Source: Rickettsiales bacterium
GTDB taxonomy: Bacteria; Bacteroidota; Bacteroidia; Cytophagales; Cyclobacteriaceae
Reading direction: 5' to 3'
Assembly (NCBI GenBank): GCA_002729235.1
Contig: PBTY01000081.1
Span: 33,881 to 97,880 of the forward strand
DNA length: 64,000 nt
Part shown: piece after piece, positions 46,036-55,755 of the stretch
Layout of the letters: the number at the start of each line of letters is the position of its first letter
Numbering within the stretch: position 1 is the stretch's first letter
The notes under the pieces: model-generated
Databases searched by the model: none
Told to the model about the DNA's origin: nothing
What the model saw: the letters and a program-made list of their open reading frames with translations, nothing else
Program-made: the position numbers and the translations under genes

Positions 46036-46061
46036 AAAAAGCCCGCAGATGCGGGCTTTTT
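46036..46061. terminator. Bidirectional rho-independent terminator
   Basis: AAAAAGCCCGCA and TGCGGGCTTTTT form a perfect 12-bp stem around GA, with T tracts on both strands. It serves the permease gene and the convergent endonuclease gene. Confidence 0.95.
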
Positions 46062-46086
46062 CATTGTATTTGATTGAATCAACTTA

Positions 46087-48489
46087 TTAGTTGATGATTA
46101 ATTTACTTTCATATTGCTGCTCATTTCCAGAGATTCTCAAGAAGTACAGTCCTTTTTCATAGTCAGTTAAACGTACTTCGTGTCTTAGAACATTTCTGTT
46201 TGACTTTGCTTCGGTGTTCCACAGTGTTTTTCCATTCAGGTCAATTAACCTGATCTGGTAAATTCCATCTACTTCTACTGGCAGGTTAATATTCACTAAC
46301 TCAGTTGCTGGATTAGGATAAACCTCTGTTTTCAATTGAGTAACACTTCCATTAGTCAATGAGGTAGATCCAATCATACGAGCATTAGAGCCTCCAATCT
46401 CCATAGCATAATCTTCTACCTCACCATAACTAAAGGTCTCGCAAGAGGTAGAAGTAGAGTTGTATTTCATGCTCACACGCATCATGGTGATGCCTGCAGA
46501 AGCTGAAGAAGGTATGGTGATACTACCAGAGATTGTAGACTGGAATGCACCACTGCTATACAGTTGCTCACCAGAGTCGCCAAAGTCACCGTCTCGATTC
46601 AGATCTATCCAGATTCTCAAGTATTCGTTGTAAGCACCAGAAGGGAATGCTGGAGTTAAAGAGAAACTATAGCTAGATCCCGGAGTTACACTTGTAGAAA
46701 GCGAGGTGTAATCACCATAACCACCGTCGTTTCCACTAGAGTTGCTGATGGAGCCTAATGAGAAACTCGAGATGTACTCATAGGAGGAGTTATTTCCTTG
46801 AGATGAGCAATACCCAGTTGGCATCGTAGAACCGCCACCTCCGGATCCGCCACCTCCACCGGAGCTGCCTCCAGTTAGTGCACCAAGGTTGTCAAACGTA
46901 TCTTGAGCTTGTGAAGTCCATTGATTAGCAGTGTATGTGCTAGAAGGTCCAGATACAGATGCATTTCTTTGAAGTGTTACATTCTGAGCAAAATTGGATG
47001 AACCTCCACTGAACGTACCAACGATATCAGTCAGCGCATCGTTCTCAAACAACCCAACAGGATCATTTCCATTAAATGTCATTACGGAATTACCAGTTGT
47101 CAAATCTGCTTTTGCTAATAATGTAGATCCTGCACTAGAATAAACGATCACATAAGTAGATTGAGCTGCCAAAGTACCGGAAAGGCTGAGTGCAGTGCTC
47201 CATGACCCAGCACCATTGGTTTGCTTCTTCAATGAATAGGCAGATAGGTCAACAGAGGAAGATCCTATGTTTGCTATTTCAATTGCTTTATTATTTGATG
47301 AACCTTCTACATATTCAGAAATGATGATGGTGCCAGTGGTGCCTCCGCCGCCACCACCTCCGCCACCGGAGGATCCGATTGTGAAGGATTGGGTTTCAGT
47401 GGAGCTAAATTGTCCACCACTGATCAATGATCCACCACTGCTTGTAAAGTCGTAAGAACCATTTCCATAAGAGCAGCAGATACCATCACCATACGTGTCA
47501 TTGATGGTGAAATCATAAGTGCCATCCGTCAAACACAAGTCTACTGTATAAGTAGTATTTGCATTAGAATACCCACTGCCAGATGCAACTTCGACTCCAT
47601 CTTTTTCAAGAGTCCATGAGGTTTCAGCGGGATAATTGTCTGTCACAAGAGTGAAAGTTACTTCTGTGTCAGAACATGTGGAGCCGCCTCCACCACCACC
47701 GCCTCCACCTCCGGAGCCAGAACCCCAAATAGCCTCTGCATATTCAGGGTGATCAATGAATGGATTTCTGTTGCCCTGGTAGCTGTAGATAGCATCATTA
47801 CGATCCATTTCAGTAGAGGAAACAGGGTCTGCGGCGTGCCACGCCAGCAATACTGATTTTACACCATGGAAAGGAGTTTTGTCTGTGTTTGGAAGAATGT
47901 CCTCCGTTAGCTCCAAATCAGGCTCGCCATTTTCTCCTTCATAGCGAACAGCCATGTAGAGGATCATTCGAGCAACATCACCCCGAACATTATCTCCAGG
48001 ATACCAGCTGTCTGAGTCGGAGCTAGCCGGTGTACTACCGGAGTAATTACCAGAAGCATCTACATACTGACTTCCGCCATTGTCGAAAGCTTTGTTGCTT
48101 CTAGCGGAATTTGTTGAGACGTCCTCAGCTCGAATATGATGCAGGTCGGTCCCAGGACCCATAGTTGTGCCAAAATCGCCTCGGGATTTAGCCCATACAT
48201 GTTCTCTGTTCCATCCAGCACCACTTGCATATTCCGCAGCAGCGTCCATGGAAAAACGAGAGTAGATCCCAACAACATTGCTGCTGTTATTTGGATCTCG
48301 ATCGGTTACTTTCAGGAGGTCCCACAGCGCACTATAGCTGTATTCTGTATGGCCATCTATGATGTTGTTAAGTTCTGCTTTCAGAGCATCACCGGTAAGC
48401 CCATTTGCTGAATTGTAATATCCAGCCGGAGCTTGAGCAAAAAGCACACCTTGCCCAAGCAAGGTGATAATGAGTAAGAGTTTTTTCAT
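46087..48489 (-). CDS. T9SS-secreted endonuclease I with LTD and GEVED domains
   Basis: The 800-residue protein has a signal peptide (about 1-18) and an EndA/NucM-type endonuclease domain (about 40-255), whose active-site region is WNREHVWAKSRG and TDLHHIRAED. It continues with Gly-rich linkers, a beta-sandwich module around SWTLEKDGVEVASGSG, a lamin-tail domain (IIISEYVEGSSNNKAIEIANIG), a GEVED domain (WIDLNRDGDFGDSGE and YGEVEDYAMEIG) and a type A T9SS sorting domain beginning near TEVYPNPATELVN. It degrades DNA outside the cell for nutrients or for matrix remodelling. Long poly-Gly runs join the modules. Confidence 0.9.
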   Translation of the reverse strand: MKKLLLIITLLGQGVLFAQAPAGYYNSANGLTGDALKAELNNIIDGHTEYSYSALWDLLKVTDRDPNNSSNVVGIYSRFSMDAAAEYASGAGWNREHVWAKSRGDFGTTMGPGTDLHHIRAEDVSTNSARSNKAFDNGGSQYVDASGNYSGSTPASSDSDSWYPGDNVRGDVARMILYMAVRYEGENGEPDLELTEDILPNTDKTPFHGVKSVLLAWHAADPVSSTEMDRNDAIYSYQGNRNPFIDHPEYAEAIWGSGSGGGGGGGGGGSTCSDTEVTFTLVTDNYPAETSWTLEKDGVEVASGSGYSNANTTYTVDLCLTDGTYDFTINDTYGDGICCSYGNGSYDFTSSGGSLISGGQFSSTETQSFTIGSSGGGGGGGGGTTGTIIISEYVEGSSNNKAIEIANIGSSSVDLSAYSLKKQTNGAGSWSTALSLSGTLAAQSTYVIVYSSAGSTLLAKADLTTGNSVMTFNGNDPVGLFENDALTDIVGTFSGGSSNFAQNVTLQRNASVSGPSSTYTANQWTSQAQDTFDNLGALTGGSSGGGGGSGGGGSTMPTGYCSSQGNNSSYEYISSFSLGSISNSSGNDGGYGDYTSLSTSVTPGSSYSFSLTPAFPSGAYNEYLRIWIDLNRDGDFGDSGEQLYSSGAFQSTISGSITIPSSASAGITMMRVSMKYNSTSTSCETFSYGEVEDYAMEIGGSNARMIGSTSLTNGSVTQLKTEVYPNPATELVNINLPVEVDGIYQIRLIDLNGKTLWNTEAKSNRNVLRHEVRLTDYEKGLYFLRISGNEQQYESKLIIN

Positions 48490-48733
48490 AAGTGAAGTGT
48501 GAGTTTGTACAGTCGTGAACGAAAATAACAGATTGTCTCAGCAAACGCAGGTACAGTATTAGCTTCTCGGTAAACTCAAATTGATGGTTTGTAAATTTTC
48601 TTTGTGTTAATTATCAGAACAATACGTTTCAATAAAAGAATTTTTACTTATTTCGTGACACTGTGAAACTTTCTGAAAGGCAGAGAGATAGAACAGTACA
48701 CCGCCAAGAGTAAAGCCAATCCTACAAAAACGT

Positions 48734-50194
48734 ATGGATTTAATTCGTGAAATGGCCATGGTCATTGAGCAGGATCGTCCCAAGTCGTTTAACCTACTCA
48801 TACCCAAAGGCTCCAAGCTTAAGAGACTCTATTCGCTGGCGGCCCAGGAGGAATTCCGGGGAGATGCCCACGCTGCTAAGGCTATTTATAATAGTGATGC
48901 GAGTGACAAACGGTTTATTATGTTGAAGGGGAACCTCATCAACAAACTCTCAGAGTTGACATTGACAGCCAATCACTCAGATATTAACAAACGCAACTTT
49001 ATTAAAGTACAGTTTCAATGCGAACGAAATCTATCCATTGCTAAAAAATTGCTATTTGTTAACGTCTATCACAATGCCGAACGAATCGCGAAAAAGGTAT
49101 TGAAACGTGCGGAAAAGTTTTACTTGTCAGAAATTGAGTTGGAGTGTTATTACCTACTCCGAAAAATCTATTACCTAAAAGGATATCCTGTGGATGTAGA
49201 AAGGTATCAGAAACTGGCACTTGCCAAACAAAACGAAACCAAACTAATGGATCAGTCTTACGGATTGGTTCAGATATCTCTGGCTCACGTAAAATTTGTA
49301 CGTTCTCAATCCAATTCATTGCAAGTCTTACTCAAGACCTATTCACTGGAAATCAAAACATTCAAACATGAGTGCCAGTCACCATTCTTAGTGCTTTCCT
49401 TATTGCGAGTGAAGCTAATTAGGGCACACCAAGCCAACAATCTTAATAAATGGAACAAGGCACTGGAAAAGCTATGGCAACATTTGATGGATTATCCTTT
49501 CCTGGAAACAGAGCATCTTTTGTTGGAAGTAAATATCTCTGCTGCTAAATATTACATCGCCACTCAGGAGTTCCAATTGGCTCATGCGGCTTTAAATGAA
49601 TTACTTGAGTTTACTTCATATGAGGCTTTTAATCGTTTTGAGGTGCTGGCTGAATTGTTTCAGTTACATATTCACCGGCAAAATTATGACGAAGCTTTGA
49701 GTTTACTCATTGAAGTATTCGAAGAAACCCGATTTGAAGAACTGGACAAGTTGGATAGAGCAGGGTGGATGATTCGATCCGCTTACCTGAGCTATTTGTT
49801 TGCTGTAAAAGGAGAGCGAAAGAGTGTTCCAGGGTTTAGTTTGGATGAACTACAGCAGTTTTTTTTTAATTGTTCACCTATAAGTAAGGATAAGGTTGGA
49901 TTCAATCTTCAATTTCTAATAATCAGAGCGCTGCAGTTGAAGAGAAAAGGTATATTGGATAGTGCCAACGAGTCCAACAATCTTAAAGTATACTACCAGC
50001 GGTATATTAAAGATGAAAAGCTAAAGCGCACCAAAGGGTTCGTACGTGGATTCATCAAGATATTGAGATCTAATTTTGACGAAGAGGTAATTCATCAGTC
50101 CCTAAAAGAATTTGCCGATGAGCATGGGCTAGATCACATTTGCTATGACTACTGTGAGATAGTGGATTATCGTTACTTAATTAGCACACTTTAG
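48734..50194 (+). CDS. Cytoplasmic helical-repeat protein of unknown function
   Basis: The 486-residue protein lacks a signal or membrane segment and is almost all helix, with a pattern of TPR-like helix pairs between about 120 and 350 (for example NYDEALSLLIEVFEETRFEEL). The opening about 110 residues are charged and unassigned. It is similar in length and composition to the product at 22212 but not clearly homologous by eye. Its last four bases overlap the convergent gpsA stop. It is divergent from the endonuclease gene. Confidence 0.6.
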   Translation: MDLIREMAMVIEQDRPKSFNLLIPKGSKLKRLYSLAAQEEFRGDAHAAKAIYNSDASDKRFIMLKGNLINKLSELTLTANHSDINKRNFIKVQFQCERNLSIAKKLLFVNVYHNAERIAKKVLKRAEKFYLSEIELECYYLLRKIYYLKGYPVDVERYQKLALAKQNETKLMDQSYGLVQISLAHVKFVRSQSNSLQVLLKTYSLEIKTFKHECQSPFLVLSLLRVKLIRAHQANNLNKWNKALEKLWQHLMDYPFLETEHLLLEVNISAAKYYIATQEFQLAHAALNELLEFTSYEAFNRFEVLAELFQLHIHRQNYDEALSLLIEVFEETRFEELDKLDRAGWMIRSAYLSYLFAVKGERKSVPGFSLDELQQFFFNCSPISKDKVGFNLQFLIIRALQLKRKGILDSANESNNLKVYYQRYIKDEKLKRTKGFVRGFIKILRSNFDEEVIHQSLKEFADEHGLDHICYDYCEIVDYRYLISTL

Positions 50195-51243
50195 TCCATG
50201 TCAATTTCCGCTCGGAAAGGAAACTTCATTAGATATCTGTGAGCATCATCCACACTCATTTCATTGCTAATGATTCGGTGCAAGGTTTCAGTGATAGGGA
50301 CTCTTACTTTGTAAGTCTGAGCAAGCTCATTGATAATGTCGATCGTTTTTACTCCTTCAGCTACTTCTTCCATGGAGTCAATAATAGCTTTGATATCTTC
50401 ACCATGTGCCAGGCGATTACCAACTGTAAAGTTTCTCGATAAACTACTGTAGCTAGTAGCTATTAGGTCACCAACTCCGGCCAGGCTCAAAAACGCTTGT
50501 GCATTTCCTCCAAGTGCTTTTCCAATTTGCACCATTTCAACGAGTCCTCGACTGATGAATAAGGCTTTTGCATTTTCGCCAAGTCCAAGACCTGCAATCG
50601 TTCCAGCGCCTACCGCAATAATGTTTTTAAGAATTCCACAGAGTTCAATACCAATGAGGTCATTGCTTCCATAAATGAGGAAACGATCATTTCTCAAAAG
50701 GTTTTGTCCAACTCTGATCACCTCATCGAAGTGACTGGCTACTACAGTAGCTGCCGGTTTTTTCTCACTGATTTCCCGAGCAAGGTTAGGACCTGCCAAG
50801 CAACCTACACGTACCACCGAGCTCTCCTCTTTAATGACTTCACTCATCGTGCGAACATGCTCACGAGTCAGTGGATTCTGGTCGTCTATTTTATCTCTTT
50901 TGACATTAAGGTCAAATCCTTTCGTGCCATGGATTAGAATGTGGTATGGTTTCAGGTATGGAGATAAATCCTTCATCATCTCCCTAAAATTCACAGATGG
51001 AACTACCGGGAAAATAACATCACAAGATTTTCCGACCTTTTCCAGGTCATCAGTAGCTTGCACATGATCATGAATGGGATACCCATTAGATGTCCGTGTT
51101 TCATTGATTGTCGCTGCTTTACCCGGAGTGCGCGCATACAGCAAGACATTCTGATTTTTTTCAGCGAGAATATTGGCAACAGCAGTACCAAAACTTCCCG
51201 CTCCGATTACGCCTACGGCTTTAGATGTGCTTTTCGAGACCAT
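50191..51243 (-). CDS. gpsA: NAD(P)-dependent glycerol-3-phosphate dehydrogenase
   Basis: The 350-residue protein has the Rossmann motif GAGSFGTAVA (about 15-24), the catalytic Lys/Asp segment of the family, and the C-terminal NAKALFISRGLVEM and LAGVGDLIATSYSSLSRN stretches that bind glycerol-3-phosphate. It makes sn-glycerol-3-phosphate from dihydroxyacetone phosphate in the cytoplasm. Its start lies inside the end of the upstream PlsB-like acyltransferase gene (23-base overlap), so the two successive steps of phospholipid synthesis are translationally coupled. Confidence 0.95.
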   Translation of the reverse strand: MVSKSTSKAVGVIGAGSFGTAVANILAEKNQNVLLYARTPGKAATINETRTSNGYPIHDHVQATDDLEKVGKSCDVIFPVVPSVNFREMMKDLSPYLKPYHILIHGTKGFDLNVKRDKIDDQNPLTREHVRTMSEVIKEESSVVRVGCLAGPNLAREISEKKPAATVVASHFDEVIRVGQNLLRNDRFLIYGSNDLIGIELCGILKNIIAVGAGTIAGLGLGENAKALFISRGLVEMVQIGKALGGNAQAFLSLAGVGDLIATSYSSLSRNFTVGNRLAHGEDIKAIIDSMEEVAEGVKTIDIINELAQTYKVRVPITETLHRIISNEMSVDDAHRYLMKFPFRAEIDMD

Positions 51244-52903
51244 AACCTTCCATTCTGTTGTGATAGTAATACAATGTATTCATATCCTGGATGATGACCT
51301 TGTCTCCCTTTTTTATCAACGGCCTCTGTGCGTGATACATTCCCAGGTTATTAAGCCCTTGCTCAATGGCTTCATTGGCTTTTGCTTTCATGTGATCAGC
51401 TACACCAACTTTTCCTTTCTTCTCGAGTTTCAAAATTCGCTTGCGCAATTTTTTCCAGGCTTTTTTGAATTCTTCATAATCTATAGTTGTGTCTTCGTCG
51501 GGTAAGCGAAGCAGATTATAAAGATCTAGTTTTGGGTTTTTTCGCTCCATCATTTTGAAGGCCGTATAAGCCACCAAATGACTAGCGAATACTCTGTTGT
51601 ATTTATGATATTCTTCTACGATTCGTTTCGCAAGGATTCGTACATACTCCTGCTCCCTTTGATGGTCAACAGTGATTTGACCCTGAGAAATGAAATAGTC
51701 TTTTGGATGAATGATCGCACCAGTGCTGTCCAGACTATGCCCTTCCATATCCACATAGTTACCCAGAATGTCCATACCTTTTCCAATAGTTACGGAGATA
51801 TTAGATCCTTTGGTAAAGAACTTGAATAGGAAAGAAGCAATCTTATAGGATGTGGTAAATTCATCAGCTTCCTTGTAATATCGCTCTTGTCCAGTACGCT
51901 TCAAGTGTTCGTTGATCAGAGCTGGAGCTTCTAGAGTGAAATTGTAGTTAATGACTACAGGCACCACAAAGATTTTCCTTGCTTTGGCTTCTTCAGTTTC
52001 TTGCTGGTACATGATTCGCTGAGCCTCAATGGTCGTGCTCAACAAACCTAATTTTAGCGCCTTCTCTATCTGGCCAGATCTTGATCGCGTACCCCCAGGG
52101 AAAAACAAGCTGTGGCAGCCTCTACGCAATGCCATGCTGGAGTATGTTTTGAGTGTCTCCAGATAAACAGGATTCTTCTTTCTACGATCTACCTTATAAG
52201 CTCCAAGGCTATTCATGAAGTATGCGAAGATCTTTAGGTTGAACAAGTTCAAGCCAGCACCATATATGAACGCAGGTAATCCTAAAAACTGAATAACCCA
52301 ACCAATCAAAATAGAATCCAGGTTGCTAAAGTGAGTTGGTACCATGACCACAGTGCCCTTTTTAGCTAAAGCTCTAATGTGCTCTGGTTCCCCAACTATG
52401 TGGATTTTATCATCCAGATCTAGTTGTTTACTAAATAAGGAGGTAAAGCCTTTAACTCTCGTTGCATTGAGTAATCGTGCAAAACCGAAGGTAATAAAAG
52501 CACGTGCGAAGCGATAGGAGTTCTTTTTAAAGTTACCTGCTATCTCATCGGCATATCTATGGATAATCTCATAGAGCAATCCTTCTTCTATAGATTTAGC
52601 TTCTGCTGCTGGAAGAGTAGCACTATCCACCAATCTATCTTGTATGCTTTTCCAGAAAGGTTTTTCATCTTTCGGATCTACTCTCCAAGGGTTAGCTTTC
52701 ATCCGCAGCTTTTCTCTGTATACAGTCATCTCCAACTCTTCGCGAAGAGATCTGCCACGGGTGATTGTTTTAAGGCTCTCAAAAGACTCTTTTGTTACTT
52801 CCTCAATAAACGCTTTTCGGTCTTTGGCTAACTGAACAATTGGCCATTGCTGCGTTCTGGGAATGATCTCAGAGTACCTTACTTTCTCTTTCTGTCTTCT
52901 CAT
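51221..52903 (-). CDS. PlsB/PlsC-family glycerophosphate acyltransferase
   Basis: The 560-residue protein has an acyltransferase core (about 150-360) with the HxxxxD motif (VPTHFSNLDSILIGW) and the substrate-binding FFPGGTRSRSGQIE block. It is longer than PlsC and has charged N- and C-terminal extensions like the PlsB group. Mild hydrophobicity around WVIQFLGLPAFIYGAGL suggests membrane association. Coupling with gpsA indicates acylation of glycerol-3-phosphate at position 1, the first committed step of membrane lipid synthesis. The substrate assignment rests on this context. Confidence 0.88.
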   Translation of the reverse strand: MRRQKEKVRYSEIIPRTQQWPIVQLAKDRKAFIEEVTKESFESLKTITRGRSLREELEMTVYREKLRMKANPWRVDPKDEKPFWKSIQDRLVDSATLPAAEAKSIEEGLLYEIIHRYADEIAGNFKKNSYRFARAFITFGFARLLNATRVKGFTSLFSKQLDLDDKIHIVGEPEHIRALAKKGTVVMVPTHFSNLDSILIGWVIQFLGLPAFIYGAGLNLFNLKIFAYFMNSLGAYKVDRRKKNPVYLETLKTYSSMALRRGCHSLFFPGGTRSRSGQIEKALKLGLLSTTIEAQRIMYQQETEEAKARKIFVVPVVINYNFTLEAPALINEHLKRTGQERYYKEADEFTTSYKIASFLFKFFTKGSNISVTIGKGMDILGNYVDMEGHSLDSTGAIIHPKDYFISQGQITVDHQREQEYVRILAKRIVEEYHKYNRVFASHLVAYTAFKMMERKNPKLDLYNLLRLPDEDTTIDYEEFKKAWKKLRKRILKLEKKGKVGVADHMKAKANEAIEQGLNNLGMYHAQRPLIKKGDKVIIQDMNTLYYYHNRMEGYGLEKHI

Positions 52904-52986
52904 CTAAATGGGAATGTCTATAACTACTTGCTAGTTAATAACGGCTGCAAGTTACTGGATTATCCCAAAAGTTGTTTTGTAATGTT

Positions 52987-53886
52987 TTAGAACAAATCTA
53001 GAAAATGGAAGCCTTCACCTGTATAAACACATTTACCGCTAATTGTTACCTTTTCAAATTCTCCAGAATCCTTTTTTAGCGCGTCCAGATAGATCTGGCT
53101 TGGTCTGCCCATTTCATAACCTTGTAAACTGATTGCAGGCATATCCAGCAATTGATGCTCTGTTAAGTAAGCGGCTAAAGGTCCATTGGCAGAACCTGTC
53201 GCAGGATCCTCGATAATTCCAATTTCAGGAGCAAACATTCTTCCCTGGATATCTCCTTTTTTCACTCCTTTGAGTGTATAGGTATAGAGCATTGCATTGC
53301 CGAAATCGGCTCGATTTTCAATCCATTGGTCGGTTTTTAGTCTGATTTTGGATAAGCTGTCAACATCTTTCAATGGCACCAATAACGTGTTGTTTCCGCA
53401 AGACACCTCTTGAATGGGTTGCTCACCCATTTCTGAAATATCCAGACCAAGAATACCAGCAAGTAGCTCACGCTTCTCGTCATGTCTACGCCCAAAAACT
53501 GGTAGGGGTTGATGCATGGTGATCATTTCTGGTAAGTTATCCTTGAATTGGATGTAGACATCTACTGGACCTATTTTCTGTTCAATAGTAATTTTTTGTA
53601 TCCCCTCAGGAGGGTTCCGGAGGTATCGAGTTAGGAAATGCGCAGTACCTACTGTGGGATGACCAGCAGTAGGAAGCTCCTTGCCAGGAGTGAATATTCG
53701 CATGCTATAATTATCACTGCCTTGAGGCGGAAATAAGAATACCGTTTCTGAGAGATTAAGCTCTCTGGCAATGGACTGGAACAATTTCTCGTCTATTTTG
53801 CTCGCATTGGGAAATATAGCTAATTGGTTGCCTCCGTATTTTTTTTCGGTAAATACGTCAAGCAAAAAATAAGGCGCTTGATTCAT
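52987..53886 (-). CDS. PhzF-family isomerase-like protein
   Basis: The 299-residue protein has the characteristic GGNQLAIF, catalytic glutamate in LNLSETVFLFP, PTAGHPTVGTAHFL and DPATGSANGPLAAYL motifs of the PhzF/diaminopimelate-epimerase fold. Members isomerise or hydrate small acids, and most are uncharacterised outside phenazine synthesis; no phenazine genes are present. It is a single-gene unit between the acyltransferase gene and the divergent polyprenyl synthase. Confidence 0.92.
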   Translation of the reverse strand: MNQAPYFLLDVFTEKKYGGNQLAIFPNASKIDEKLFQSIARELNLSETVFLFPPQGSDNYSMRIFTPGKELPTAGHPTVGTAHFLTRYLRNPPEGIQKITIEQKIGPVDVYIQFKDNLPEMITMHQPLPVFGRRHDEKRELLAGILGLDISEMGEQPIQEVSCGNNTLLVPLKDVDSLSKIRLKTDQWIENRADFGNAMLYTYTLKGVKKGDIQGRMFAPEIGIIEDPATGSANGPLAAYLTEHQLLDMPAISLQGYEMGRPSQIYLDALKKDSGEFEKVTISGKCVYTGEGFHFLDLF

Positions 53887-54013
53887 TAATGGTTGTCAAA
53901 AAGTAAAATATTCCTAAATCTAGGAAACAGTTACTATCCGACAAAAAGTTACTTAGCTGAAAAAGCAATTTGTAATGCGAGATGGAGGTGTTAATATTGC
54001 AGACCTTAAGATT

Positions 54014-54988
54014 ATGCCACTCAATCTAAACGATATACAGGCTCCGGTTGCGACAGAGATGTCAGAGTTCGAGCAGAAGTTTCGCAAAAGCATGCGAAGC
54101 AACGTGATGCTTCTGGACAAGATTACGAGCTATATCGTTCGCCGGAAGGGCAAGCAAATGCGTCCTTTGTTTGTGTTTCTAAGTGCTGGTGCCGCTGGGG
54201 GCATTCAGGAGTCCACGTATCGTGGAGCCTCCCTAATAGAATTGATGCATACCGCCAGTCTCGTTCATGACGATGTGGTAGATGACTCTCACTACCGCAG
54301 AGGTTTTTTCTCTGTTAACGCACTCTGGAAAAACAAAATTGCAGTCTTAGTAGGAGACTTTTTGCTGTCCAGGGGTTTGTTGCTTTCTCTTGAGCATGAT
54401 GACATAGACTTGTTAAGGATAGTGTCCAATGCCGTCAAGGAGATGAGTGAGGGAGAGTTGCTTCAGATGGAAAAAGCGCGTAAGCTGGATATTACTGAGG
54501 ATATCTACTTTGAAGTAATTCGCCAAAAGACAGCTAGTTTGATTACTGCATGTTGTCGGGTGGGGGCAAGTTCTGCCGGGGCCAGTCCTGAAGTAGTGGA
54601 TTTGATGACCGCTTTCGGAGAGAATGTAGGGATGGCATTTCAGATCAAAGATGATTTGTTTGACTATGGTACGTTTGAGATCGGTAAGCCTACAGGTATC
54701 GATATCAAAGAGAAAAAAATGACCTTGCCTTTGATTTATGCATTGCAACAAGTTGGTCGTTCTGAGAAAAAGCGTGTGATTAAAATGATCAAGCGTAGTG
54801 CAGATGAGCCAAAGTATGTCAATGAAGTAATTGATTTTGTAAAGGCATCAGGTGGTATTAAATATGCTACTGAGGTAATGAGTAATTACCACAATAAAGC
54901 GAACGAATTGCTCAATCAACTTCCTGAGACAACCTATCGTAACTCTCTACAACAGCTGGTGCAGTTTACCATTGATCGTACCAAATAA
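54014..54988 (+). CDS. Trans-isoprenyl diphosphate synthase (octaprenyl type)
   Basis: The 324-residue protein has the first aspartate motif in LVHDDVVDDSHYRRG, the GKQMRPLFVFL stretch and the second aspartate motif in QIKDDLFDYG. An ATG at 53975 would add 13 residues; the shorter start gives the usual family length and an NLNDIQAPVATEM opening. It condenses farnesyl-type allylic diphosphate with isopentenyl diphosphate to make the quinone or lipid-carrier side chain, most likely menaquinone in this phylum. It is divergent from the PhzF gene. Confidence 0.92.
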   Translation: MPLNLNDIQAPVATEMSEFEQKFRKSMRSNVMLLDKITSYIVRRKGKQMRPLFVFLSAGAAGGIQESTYRGASLIELMHTASLVHDDVVDDSHYRRGFFSVNALWKNKIAVLVGDFLLSRGLLLSLEHDDIDLLRIVSNAVKEMSEGELLQMEKARKLDITEDIYFEVIRQKTASLITACCRVGASSAGASPEVVDLMTAFGENVGMAFQIKDDLFDYGTFEIGKPTGIDIKEKKMTLPLIYALQQVGRSEKKRVIKMIKRSADEPKYVNEVIDFVKASGGIKYATEVMSNYHNKANELLNQLPETTYRNSLQQLVQFTIDRTK

Positions 54989-55057
54989 TGTGAAGGGTTA
55001 ATTCCCTGAATTCCAAGAACAAAACTGCTGAATAGTTTCATTACTTACCGCATTTGT

Positions 55058-55065
55058 TAACTTTG
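55058..55065 (+). promoter_or_regulatory. Bacteroidota -7 element upstream of the FKBP gene
   Basis: TAACTTTG matches TAnnTTTG and is followed by GC. It sits about 140 bases before the start, implying a long leader. A TTTC trinucleotide-type -33 candidate lies 18 bases upstream. Confidence 0.5.
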
Positions 55066-55202
55066 CACCCTCAACCGGGTTAATAGGTTGTGTCCTGTCG
55101 GGTTTTTTAAACTGCTACTGATCTTGTCATTGCTGATGAGAGTGCCTAGTAAACACATCTGGCGAGCATTGAAATCATTATTTAATTATCAATAAACTAA
55201 TT

Positions 55203-55631
55203 ATGAGTAAAGCAAAAGCGAATGATACCGTAAAGGTTCATTACACAGGAAAGCTTACTAACGGACAAGTATTTGATTCTTCTCTTGAGCGTGATCCACT
55301 ACAGTTTACAGTAGGTGGTGGTCAAATGATCAAGGGGTTTGACGAGGCAGTGAATGGTATGGAGCTGAATGAGAAAAAGACAGTAACTATTCCATGTGCT
55401 GAAGCTTACGGAGATAAAAATGATCAGTTGATTCAACAAGTGCCAAGAACGGATCTTCCTGCTGATATGAAGCCGGAGCCAGGTCAGACTTTGGTTGCTA
55501 CGAATCAAGATGGTCAGCAGACTCACGTGCTTGTAAAAGAGGTGAGTGAAGAGAATATTACTATCGATGCTAACCACCCTCTTGCAGGTCAGGATTTGAT
55601 CTTTGAGATTGAGTTGGTAGAGATTGCATAA
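55203..55631 (+). CDS. FKBP-type peptidyl-prolyl isomerase (SlyD-like)
   Basis: The 142-residue cytoplasmic protein has an FKBP domain split by an insert-in-flap segment (about 70-120): VKVHYTGKLTNGQVFDSS, PLQFTVGGGQMIKGFDEAV, then NHPLAGQDLIFEIELVEI. That is the SlyD/SlpA arrangement, where the insert binds unfolded chains. The metal-binding His-rich tail of SlyD is absent. It catalyses prolyl cis-trans isomerisation and has chaperone activity. It is a single-gene unit with a promoter and a terminator. Confidence 0.92.
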   Translation: MSKAKANDTVKVHYTGKLTNGQVFDSSLERDPLQFTVGGGQMIKGFDEAVNGMELNEKKTVTIPCAEAYGDKNDQLIQQVPRTDLPADMKPEPGQTLVATNQDGQQTHVLVKEVSEENITIDANHPLAGQDLIFEIELVEIA

Positions 55632-55653
55632 GGTTTATTTACCTATAAAATAT

Positions 55654-55687
55654 AAGGTCATCCATGATTGGGTGACCTTTTTTTATG
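55654..55687 (+). terminator. Rho-independent terminator of the FKBP gene
   Basis: AAGGTCATCC pairs with GGGTGACCTT (one G-U) around a 6-base loop and runs into seven or more T residues. Confidence 0.9.
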
Positions 55688-55755
55688 CTTGATTTCCAAC
55701 CATTTACGGTGAATATGACTCTTAAATGGAGTAATCACCTAATGCTTAACTCGTT

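Noticed and set aside
47267..47455. Plus-strand ORF rich in proline
   Set aside because: It is the antisense shadow of the poly-Gly linker in the endonuclease I gene; no independent support.
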